DNA of 5,316 nt from Schleiferiaceae bacterium. GTDB lineage: Bacteria; Bacteroidota; Bacteroidia; Flavobacteriales; Schleiferiaceae. The DNA is taken from assembly GCA_022424815.1 (NCBI GenBank), contig JAKMGS010000119.1, positions 1-5,316 of the forward strand. The letters are read 5' to 3'. The translations under genes were made by a program, and so were the position numbers. The notes under the pieces are model-generated. The model was not told the origin of the DNA. It saw nothing but the letters and a program-made list of their open reading frames with translations, and did not search any database. Below are positions 1 to 5,316 of the stretch, one piece after another (the stretch's first letter is position 1; each line of letters opens with the position of its first letter).

Positions 1-1998
1 TATTTGAAGCAGCTCGGGAAAACTCCGTTTTTCCAAAAGACAAAGCCAACCCCGTACGATGAGGCCATCAACCTTATCTGGTATTTACAAAACGTATTTT
101 ACAAAAGTGCGGGCGACATTACTGCGGAAATGCGACGTTCCCTACCAAATTGGGACGGGACTTTGAACTTGATTAATCTCGGTTTCTGGCCTGGTGGTGA
201 TCGCGACGGCAACCCGTTTGTAAGCGTGGATACGACCTTGCAAGTGGCGGGCCGACTGCGCGATGTCTTGTTGCAATGCTATTACCAAGATTTGCGTAGG
301 TTGCGCCGCCGCATCTCATTCTCAGGGGTGTACGAGGAGCTCATGGACATAGAAAAGATGGTCTTGAAGTGTATCCGCCACCAAGAGGAATGGGATTTCG
401 TGAAGTTCCGCAGTGCCTTGCACAAGGTACTTTCGGATTTGCACGAACAGCATGACGGCATCTTCGTGGAGCTCGTAGAAGAGCTCTTGGATAGAGTGGC
501 ACTTTTCGGATCGCATTTTGCAAGCATTGATATCCGTCAAGATAGCCGCGAGATCAAGCGAGCCTTTGATGCCTTGGCTGAGCAATTGGGGGTAGCGGTA
601 CCAGATACTCCTGGCGAGTTGTTTGCACTGCAAGCAGCTTGGGACGGCTCCCTTACCGAGGATGACCGCATTGATGATACCTTGCAGAGCTTCCGCGTGA
701 TTCGCGAAATACAAGCCAAGAATGGTCCTAAAGGGGCACACCGTTATATCATCTCGAACTGTCGAGGTGCCATGGATGTGGCGCGCGTGTTCGCCTTGGC
801 GCGATGGACCGCCTTCGGGGACGAAAAGATCACGGTGGACATCGTGCCGCTCTTTGAAACCATCGACGATTTGGTCGGTGCAGGTGCTTCGATGAATACC
901 TTGTATTCTGAAGCCAATTACCGCGCGCACCTCACCCAGCGTGGCAACAAACAAACCATCATGCTCGGGTTCTCAGACGGAACCAAAGACGGTGGATACA
1001 TGAGTGCCAACTGGAACATTTACCGTGCGAAAGAAAACCTCACGCGCATTTCAAAGCAGCACGACATCGATGTGCTCTTCTTTGATGGTCGAGGCGGCCC
1101 GCCGGCACGTGGTGGGGGTAATACCCACAACTTCTATGCGTCCTTGGGCTCGCAGATTGCATCGTCAGAAATCCAATTGACCGTGCAAGGTCAAACGATC
1201 TCGAGCAACTTCGGTACGCCGGAGAGTGCGCAGTTCAATATGGAGCAGCTCATTACGGCTGGTTTGGAAAACATCTTGTTGACCGATGAAACCAAAACCT
1301 TGGAGCCACAGGAGCGTCAGTTACTCGAGGAATTGAGCGACATCAGCTTGAAATACTATACCGAACTCAAGGAGCACCCGCTCTTCACCGAGTTCTTAGA
1401 GGAGATGAGCCCGCTCAAGTACTACGGCATGGCCAACATCGGTTCTCGCCCGTCGAAGCGTGGTAAGGCCAAGAAGCTTGAGCTGGACGACCTCAGAGCC
1501 ATTCCGTTTGTGGGGGCTTGGTCACAACTGAAGATGAACATTCCTGGATTCTATGGTCTGGGTAAGGCCTTCCAGGATTTGAGCGAAGCGGGCAGGTTGC
1601 ATGAAGTGCAAAGCCTTTACCGCAAGTCCAAATTCTTCCGTACCCTAATTGAAAACTCGATGCAGAGTATGTGTAAGACCTTCTTCCCGTTGACTTCATA
1701 TATGGCGGACGATGCTAAATTTGGTGCCTTCTGGGGAGTGCTCAACGATGAGTTCGAGCGCACAGAGAAGTTTGTATTGAAGGTCAGCGGACAGCCGGAA
1801 TTATTGAGCAATAACCCAGGCATCAAGGCTTCCATTGCCTTGCGCGAGAACATTGTACTTCCGTTGCTGGTCATTCAGCAATATGCGTTGATCACCTTGC
1901 GCGAGCAGAACCTCAGTGACGAGGTGCGCGCGAAGTATGAGAAGATGGTGGTGCGTTCCCTCTATGGAAACATCAATGCCTCTCGAAACAGCGCGTAG
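1..1998 (+). CDS. ppc: Phosphoenolpyruvate carboxylase, C-terminal part (5' end outside window)
   Basis: This cytoplasmic enzyme carboxylates phosphoenolpyruvate with bicarbonate to oxaloacetate, replenishing the TCA cycle. The frame is open through base 1, so the start lies upstream. Counting residues from base 4, family motifs appear in order: GGDRDGNP (64-71), VPLFET (281-286), LGFSDGTKDGG (321-331) with the catalytic-type Lys328, the glycine-rich loop DGRGGPPARGGG (361-372) with Arg363 and Arg369, and IGSRPSKR (479-486). Spacing matches my recollection of the E. coli enzyme (Lys546, Arg581, Arg587), which implies about 215-220 missing N-terminal residues, including the TAHPTE catalytic His. 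The usual FHGRGG His is Asp361 here, which I recall as common in Bacteroidota PEPCs. The C-terminus is RNSA instead of the classical RNTG and keeps the Asn tied to aspartate inhibition in E. coli. The gene ends 20 bp before a strong terminator. Identity is very secure. Confidence 0.97.
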   Translation, partial: YLKQLGKTPFFQKTKPTPYDEAINLIWYLQNVFYKSAGDITAEMRRSLPNWDGTLNLINLGFWPGGDRDGNPFVSVDTTLQVAGRLRDVLLQCYYQDLRRLRRRISFSGVYEELMDIEKMVLKCIRHQEEWDFVKFRSALHKVLSDLHEQHDGIFVELVEELLDRVALFGSHFASIDIRQDSREIKRAFDALAEQLGVAVPDTPGELFALQAAWDGSLTEDDRIDDTLQSFRVIREIQAKNGPKGAHRYIISNCRGAMDVARVFALARWTAFGDEKITVDIVPLFETIDDLVGAGASMNTLYSEANYRAHLTQRGNKQTIMLGFSDGTKDGGYMSANWNIYRAKENLTRISKQHDIDVLFFDGRGGPPARGGGNTHNFYASLGSQIASSEIQLTVQGQTISSNFGTPESAQFNMEQLITAGLENILLTDETKTLEPQERQLLEELSDISLKYYTELKEHPLFTEFLEEMSPLKYYGMANIGSRPSKRGKAKKLELDDLRAIPFVGAWSQLKMNIPGFYGLGKAFQDLSEAGRLHEVQSLYRKSKFFRTLIENSMQSMCKTFFPLTSYMADDAKFGAFWGVLNDEFERTEKFVLKVSGQPELLSNNPGIKASIALRENIVLPLLVIQQYALITLREQNLSDEVRAKYEKMVVRSLYGNINASRNSA

Positions 1999-2018
1999 CG
2001 CAAAATTTTACGTACTAT

Positions 2019-2049
2019 AAAAAAAGGCGCCCGCAGGGCGCCTTTTTTT
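2019..2049. terminator. Bidirectional intrinsic terminator shared by ppc and the metal operon
   Basis: A perfect 7-bp G+C stem, GGCGCCC (2026-2032) and GGGCGCC (2036-2042), encloses a GCA loop. It is preceded by seven A (2019-2025) and followed by seven T (2043-2049), so the A and T runs can extend pairing to 14 bp. Read on either strand it is a hairpin followed by a U-tract, as expected between convergent genes. It starts 20 bp after the ppc stop. On the minus strand the receptor's TAA (2050-2048) overlaps the A-run, so there is no spacer on that side. Confidence 0.95.
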
Positions 2050-4117
2050 ATTCTTCGAATTTTAAGTCGTACCGCCATCCGGCGTATATCTGACGACCCA
2101 TAATAGGTCCCCAAACCACAGAGGCATCGAACCTTCCGTCAAACGGCAGGTCGCCGCCTACTACAGGGTTTAATTGGCGAACGTTTAAAGCATTTTGAAT
2201 CCCTACATAAATCTGTCCGAAAGTTCGTCCTTCTTTACTAATCTGACCATTGAGCATGGTGAAAGCAGGGCTGCGATTTTCGTATCCAACATCCGGTAGT
2301 CGTTGAGAGCTGTTGTAGGTGGCATTGATTTCGATTCCCATTCCTTTTCTGCCTGAGTAGCTGGCGCCAACATAAACCAGGTGAGGCACGTTGAGAATGA
2401 CTTCTTCTAACTTAAAATAGTCCTCGATAGCTCCAGATGCATAAAAAGCTGTAAGGTCACGCTGTTTTACATCCTGATAACGATACGATACCTTTATCAT
2501 TGTTCTATGGAATAGCTCATACTGTCCGCCTACCTGCGCAGAAATGGAGTAGGGGCTGTAAAGAATACGCTCTTGTACATTCGGATAAGAACCACCGGGT
2601 GATCCTATCAGTAAGGTATCCGTACTGCCGTCAAAATCAAAGACAACTTTGTTCGCAAATTGGGTATAGAAAATGTCAGCATTCCATTGCATTTCTTTGA
2701 ACAGGACATCCTTGGTCCAATTTACTCCGATGCCATATGTATTCGATCTTTCAATAGGTGGGTAAATCGGGCCGAGACTATAACCTAGAAATTCTGCTGT
2801 ACGATTATTCGCCATATAACCCAAATACTCAGACCCTAAGGTTGCAATTCTCCACGACCTACTTGCCTGCCCACGAAATGCCCAAGGACCAGAGTTGTAC
2901 TTCAAATGTATTCTAGGAACGTAGAAAGGAAGATAGTACCTAAGAACATCAAGGCGTTGCCCTAAAATCATACTGAACCCTTCTCCATCAGGTGAGTTTA
3001 CATAGCTGTACTCGCCATAAACACCAGTACATAATCCATAATAACTACCGTCCTTTTCCCACATATCTTGGGAGATTGAGAAACTATTGAAATCCAATCC
3101 TCCTTTCAATGTGTGACGTGTATCGAAGATATTGTCTTGGAAGATCAAGTTTCCGTACAGACGCTGCTCTTTTCCGGTAAAGACACGGTTGCCGAAGTAA
3201 CTGTCCAAATCTTGGTAGACTGCACTTAGTTGTGTGCCTATACTGCGGTTGATACCGCCATCAAGGAAATAACCGCGTTTCGCCCAAAGTTCATACCTGT
3301 TGGTTTGTAGTTCATGCGACCAGATCGGAACTAGGGTAGGGTATCCGTACAACGTGCTGCCCCCAATGTTCTTAATGGCGCTCGCTTTAAGGCCAAATTG
3401 TGCCTCGCTAAACTTACCGCTGTGCTTCCAAGCATTTTGAACGAAAATATGTTGAGACAATGGCGAATCTAAATACCCGTCATTGTTGCCGTCCCAACGG
3501 AATAATTGCTGGCGGCCGTGCACCATCACATTCGAAGACCATCGCTCACTTTGCTTCCAAGTATAGATGGCGTTTTGCTCAAATCGCCCGGGTCCGGCAA
3601 ACAAGTTGAAGTGGGCCTTCTGCTTGGTGAAACTTGGGCGTAGCTCGTAATTGATTTGTCCACTCATCGCCCCCGCTCCATTTACCACGCTACCAGGGCC
3701 TTTTGTCAACTGAATACTCTGGATCCAAGCGCCAGGAATAAGTGCCAGACCTAATACCGACGACAGTCCGCCCATGGTTTGTAGGTTACCTCTAGTATAA
3801 AGCGCGTATGGGCCTTCCAATCCAAGGAGCCTGATTTGCCTAGTACCGGTTACGGCATCGGTAAAAGAGGCCGAAATAGAAGCGTTGGTTTCAAAGCTTT
3901 CGCTGAGGTCACAACAAGCTGCTTTGCGCAGCTCCACTTCCGAGATGAGTTCCTGGCTAAGAATGGCTTTCTGGGAAAGAGATACACCGGGGTCACGATC
4001 AATATCAACCTCTTCGAGTGTTTCGAATAGTTCTATAGAGGATGTATCCACGACTTGAGCGCTTATCGACTCTACAGAAAGCAGGCCGATCAACACCCAT
4101 AAATTTCGAAAGGTCAT
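2048..4117 (-). CDS. TonB-dependent outer-membrane receptor, metal-operon type
   Basis: This 689-residue protein is predicted to form a 22-strand outer-membrane barrel with an N-terminal plug, importing a ligand with TonB-ExbBD energy. Residues 1-20 are a signal peptide (cleavage near SISA|Q). A TonB-box-like stretch TLEEVDI (33-39) follows almost at once. The plug runs to about residue 160, with adjacent cysteines Cys68-Cys69 and the typical segments TGTRQIRLLGLEG (90-102), LTKGPGSVVNGAGAMSG (137-153) and QINYEL (154-159). The rest is aromatic, alternating beta-strand sequence ending GWRYDLKFEE. The N-terminal carboxypeptidase-regulatory-like domain common in Bacteroidota receptors is absent. 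No SusD partner is present, so this is not a Sus-type glycan system. ATG 4117 lies 3 bases after the stop of the upstream HMA gene, suggesting translational coupling. The neighbours favour a metal or metal-chelate substrate, probably copper. The family is secure, the ligand is inferred. Confidence 0.93.
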   Translation of the reverse strand: MTFRNLWVLIGLLSVESISAQVVDTSSIELFETLEEVDIDRDPGVSLSQKAILSQELISEVELRKAACCDLSESFETNASISASFTDAVTGTRQIRLLGLEGPYALYTRGNLQTMGGLSSVLGLALIPGAWIQSIQLTKGPGSVVNGAGAMSGQINYELRPSFTKQKAHFNLFAGPGRFEQNAIYTWKQSERWSSNVMVHGRQQLFRWDGNNDGYLDSPLSQHIFVQNAWKHSGKFSEAQFGLKASAIKNIGGSTLYGYPTLVPIWSHELQTNRYELWAKRGYFLDGGINRSIGTQLSAVYQDLDSYFGNRVFTGKEQRLYGNLIFQDNIFDTRHTLKGGLDFNSFSISQDMWEKDGSYYGLCTGVYGEYSYVNSPDGEGFSMILGQRLDVLRYYLPFYVPRIHLKYNSGPWAFRGQASRSWRIATLGSEYLGYMANNRTAEFLGYSLGPIYPPIERSNTYGIGVNWTKDVLFKEMQWNADIFYTQFANKVVFDFDGSTDTLLIGSPGGSYPNVQERILYSPYSISAQVGGQYELFHRTMIKVSYRYQDVKQRDLTAFYASGAIEDYFKLEEVILNVPHLVYVGASYSGRKGMGIEINATYNSSQRLPDVGYENRSPAFTMLNGQISKEGRTFGQIYVGIQNALNVRQLNPVVGGDLPFDGRFDASVVWGPIMGRQIYAGWRYDLKFEE

Positions 4118-4120
4118 CGC

Positions 4121-4540
4121 TTAGTGCTTGTGTTTGCCACCGTGCGCGTGGTGTTCCTCGTGTGTTTCACCTGGCTTGCAAAGTGGATCACCCAAACCGT
4201 GCGAAGCTCTCAAATCAGCATCTCTGTATCTGCAGCATCCGTGGATATTGGCATATTGCTCATCTGTGGCCAAATGATCTTTAACATCATGACCTGCTTC
4301 GTTAATGGACGCTACGATTTCTTCTTGAGTAATTTTGTCGTTGCGGAAAGCCAGGGCTAATTGATGTGTTTCACGGTCCCAATCTGCTTTTTTAACTCCT
4401 GGCAAGTAGGCTGCATTTTCGATGCGCTCCTCACACATGCCACAAAGTCCGTCGACTTCAATAGTGGTTTCAGTGAATTTACTTTGTGCCCCCAGGGCCA
4501 TTGCGCTGCAAAGCGCGATAGATATAAATAAATATTTCAT
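4121..4540 (-). CDS. Secreted heavy-metal-associated (HMA) domain protein with His-rich tail
   Basis: A 139-residue exported metal-binding protein. Residues 1-18 form a signal peptide (cleavage near LGA|Q). Residues about 22-88 match the HMA ferredoxin-like fold: TTIEVDGLCGMCEERIE supplies the CxxC pair Cys33/Cys36, then LPGV (46-49) and the late helix EEIVASINEAGHDV (73-86). Cytoplasmic HMA domains usually have GMxCxxC, whereas here it is GLCGMC. A second candidate site is YANIHGCC (96-103), with His100 and Cys102-Cys103. Cys121 and a tail with six His in residues 127-139 follow. HMA domains bind Cu(I), or Zn/Cd, through the CxxC pair. The export signal places this one in the periplasm or at the envelope, unlike CopZ. 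It is the middle gene of the operon, 48 bp after the upstream gene and 3 bp before the receptor. A periplasmic carrier or buffer role is inferred. ATG 4540 directly precedes the signal peptide. Confidence 0.9.
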   Translation of the reverse strand: MKYLFISIALCSAMALGAQSKFTETTIEVDGLCGMCEERIENAAYLPGVKKADWDRETHQLALAFRNDKITQEEIVASINEAGHDVKDHLATDEQYANIHGCCRYRDADLRASHGLGDPLCKPGETHEEHHAHGGKHKH

Positions 4541-4588
4541 TGTACTTGATTTTATGAATTAAGGATGTTGCTTTAGGCAGTCCTGAAA

Positions 4589-4999
4589 TCACGCGTACAA
4601 TGTCAATCTATGAAGAGCGATATAGAGTGGTGGTCCTGTCGATTGCACTACACGAGTAGTGTTCGAGATACGGCTGTCTATTTGTTGATGCTCTGTGTAT
4701 TGGACAATTTCGGGTGTGATAAAAGGCAGTGCAGCGCTGACCTCACTGCTTTTGACCATCAGGTCGAGAGAGGTGTAGGTCGTTTCGCAGCAATCTTCTT
4801 CACTTTTTTCTGTCTCTGTGCCACATGAGCTGGTTTCAGTATGGCAGCAGGAAGGTTCTGTGTTAACGGTATGATGATCCTCGTGTGTTATGCCGAGGTG
4901 CACAGAACTTTCATGCTGACAGAAATGCAATAATCCTACTGCACCGGTGGAAACCACGGTGTAAAAGAGTGTGAAAACCAGTAGGATGAATCTTCTCAT
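4589..4999 (-). CDS. Small secreted Cys/His-rich protein, HYC_CC_PP-like, first gene of operon
   Basis: A 136-residue protein of unknown function. It begins with a basic start (MRR) and a hydrophobic stretch (4-24), probably a signal peptide or anchor. Next comes HFC (25-27), resembling the HYC motif, then a loop with His29, 34, 39, 42, 43 and 53, Cys51-Cys52, Cys59 and Cys70-Cys71 among many acidic residues. It ends with a GPP motif in GPPLYIALHRL (122-132). This order of motifs matches the Bacteroidota family I recall as HYC_CC_PP. Six Cys and seven His before residue 75 suggest metal binding, which is inference. ATG 4999 is chosen because it directly precedes the hydrophobic segment. A frame open to ATG 5095 would add 32 unconvincing residues and run into purT. 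Only 43 bp separate it from the divergent purT start, and it probably leads the operon with the HMA protein and receptor. Confidence 0.82.
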   Translation of the reverse strand: MRRFILLVFTLFYTVVSTGAVGLLHFCQHESSVHLGITHEDHHTVNTEPSCCHTETSSCGTETEKSEEDCCETTYTSLDLMVKSSEVSAALPFITPEIVQYTEHQQIDSRISNTTRVVQSTGPPLYIALHRLTLYA

Positions 5000-5004
5000 G
5001 AAGA

Positions 5005-5040
5005 CAAAATTACTCAATACCTTAGCCTTAAATGCAAAAA
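5005..5040 (-). promoter_or_regulatory. Candidate Bacteroidota-type promoter of the metal operon
   Basis: On the minus strand TAATTTTG (5012-5005) matches the Bacteroidota -7 element TAnnTTTG exactly. A TTTTTG (5040-5035) lies 22 bases upstream, fitting the -33 TTG/TTTG element with its usual loose spacing of about 17-23 bases. It points towards the operon and sits just before ATG 4999. The -7 element ends only 5 bases from the start codon, so transcription would begin at or near the ATG, giving a leaderless or very short-leader mRNA. The motif is short and the region is A+T-rich, so a chance match is possible. Confidence 0.5.
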
Positions 5041-5051
5041 CTATGCAAAAA
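5032..5051. repeat. Tandem 9-bp direct repeat ATGCAAAAA overlapping purT start
   Basis: ATGCAAAAA occurs at 5032-5040 and 5043-5051, separated by CT, an 11-bp period close to one helical turn. The second copy contains the purT start codon and the first contains the candidate -33 element of the divergent operon. It could be an operator for a regulator or simple slippage in A-rich sequence. The sequence does not decide between these. Confidence 0.6.
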
Positions 5052-5316
5052 GTACTCTTACTAGGATCTGGAGAATTGGGTAAAGAAGTAGTCATCGCTC
5101 TGCAACGATTGGGTTGTACAGTGGTGGCATGTGATGCCTATGAAGGTGCCCCGGCCATGCAGGTGGCGGATCATTTCGAAGTGTTTTCCATGTTGGACGG
5201 AGATGCGCTCGAGGCGGCGGTTAGGAATCACGCCCCGGATATCATCGTCCCAGAATTAGAGAGTATCCGTACAGATAAATTGTACGAGTTTGAGCAAGCG
5301 GGTATACAGGTAACAC
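5043..5316 (+). CDS. purT: Formate-dependent phosphoribosylglycinamide formyltransferase, N-terminal part (3' end outside window)
   Basis: PurT is an ATP-grasp enzyme that makes formyl-GAR from GAR, formate and ATP, the third step of purine synthesis, without needing formyl-tetrahydrofolate. The 91 visible residues cover the N-terminal pre-ATP-grasp (Rossmann-like) domain. Visible are LLLGSGELGKE (5-15), ACDAYEGAPAMQVADHF (29-45), the MLDGDAL motif (49-55), and IIVPELESIRTDKLYEFE (66-83). These align closely with E. coli and Bacteroides PurT, whereas the related PurK lacks this combination. The remaining 300 or so residues, with the catalytic ATP-grasp core, lie outside. ATG 5043 is preferred because Bacteroides-type proteins begin just before LLLGSGE. 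An in-frame ATG at 4998 would add 15 residues, comparable in length to the E. coli extension, and would overlap the divergent start codon. No Shine-Dalgarno sequence precedes either. Its promoter, if separate, must lie within or near the 5' end of the divergent gene. Confidence 0.95.
   Translation, partial: MQKVLLLGSGELGKEVVIALQRLGCTVVACDAYEGAPAMQVADHFEVFSMLDGDALEAAVRNHAPDIIVPELESIRTDKLYEFEQAGIQVT

Noticed and set aside
322..954. 210-residue minus-strand ORF inside ppc
   Set aside because: It is antisense to well-conserved PEPC motifs and encodes no recognisable protein, so it is a frame shadow of ppc.
2048..4117. Receptor as a SusC-type glycan importer
   Set aside because: No SusD gene follows, the protein at 689 residues is much shorter than SusC proteins, the regulatory-like N-terminal domain is missing, and the neighbours are metal-binding proteins.
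4124..4360. Plus-strand ORF with hydrophobic residues opposite the HMA gene
   Set aside because: It is antisense to the HMA gene. Its hydrophobic look comes from complementing charged and His codons.
4508..4510. Cys11 of the HMA protein as a lipobox cysteine
   Set aside because: The preceding residues IAL do not end in the small residue a lipobox needs, the hydrophobic core before it is too short, and a good signal-peptidase I site (LGA|Q) follows.
4541..4588. Attenuator or second promoter between HYC and HMA genes
   Set aside because: Only a 4-bp AGGA/TCCT pairing with a long loop and no TAnnTTTG match is visible, so nothing can be supported.
5018..5025. TACCTTAG as a -7 element for purT
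   Set aside because: It has one mismatch to TAnnTTTG and no TTG at a suitable distance upstream, so it is too weak to call.
4998..5042. purT starting at the in-frame ATG 4998
   Set aside because: It is possible, since E. coli PurT has a similar-length extension, but Bacteroides-type PurT starts just before LLLGSGE, and this start would overlap the operon's start codon. Kept as an alternative only.
5032..5064. Short ORF starting at ATG 5032 ahead of purT
   Set aside because: It runs only ten codons in another frame before TAG (5062-5064), and its ATG comes from the direct repeat. There is no sign of a leader peptide.
5000..5095. N-terminal extension of the HYC-like protein to ATG 5095 (168 residues)
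   Set aside because: The added 32 residues would push the signal-like hydrophobic segment inward, overlap the clearly real purT start on the other strand, and look like non-coding read-through. ATG 4999 gives a normal export signal at the N-terminus.

Overview
The window looks like Bacteroidota (flavobacteria-like) chromosome. The evidence is a Bacteroidota-type PEP carboxylase, a PurT N-terminus that closely matches Bacteroides-type PurT, a three-gene set that I recall as specific to this phylum (HYC_CC_PP-type protein, secreted HMA protein, TonB-dependent receptor), the absence of clear Shine-Dalgarno sequences, and a match to the phylum's TAnnTTTG promoter element. GC content is moderate, near 50% in ppc and lower inside the receptor gene.

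Layout. Positions 1-1998 (+) hold the C-terminal three quarters of phosphoenolpyruvate carboxylase (ppc), cut by the left edge. A perfect G+C-rich hairpin flanked by an A-run and a T-run (2019-2049) is a bidirectional terminator between ppc and the convergent operon. Positions 4999-2048 (-) form a compact operon. In transcription order it encodes a small secreted Cys/His-rich HYC_CC_PP-type protein (4999-4589), a secreted heavy-metal-associated (HMA) domain protein with a His-rich tail (4540-4121), and a TonB-dependent outer-membrane receptor (4117-2048). From 5043 (+) to the right edge lies the N-terminal part of purT, divergent from the operon, with only 43 bp between the two start codons.

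How the genes work together. The operon puts a TonB-dependent outer-membrane importer together with two exported proteins rich in metal-binding residues. The simplest reading is uptake or periplasmic handling of a soft transition metal, most likely copper. The metal is inferred from the HMA fold and the Cys/His content and is not proven by the sequence. The operon sits between two core metabolic genes, ppc (anaplerotic oxaloacetate synthesis) and purT (formate-dependent purine synthesis), which are probably unrelated to it in function.

I see no tRNA, rRNA, insertion sequence, CRISPR array or integration site. No stretch longer than about 50 bp is without a gene or terminator.
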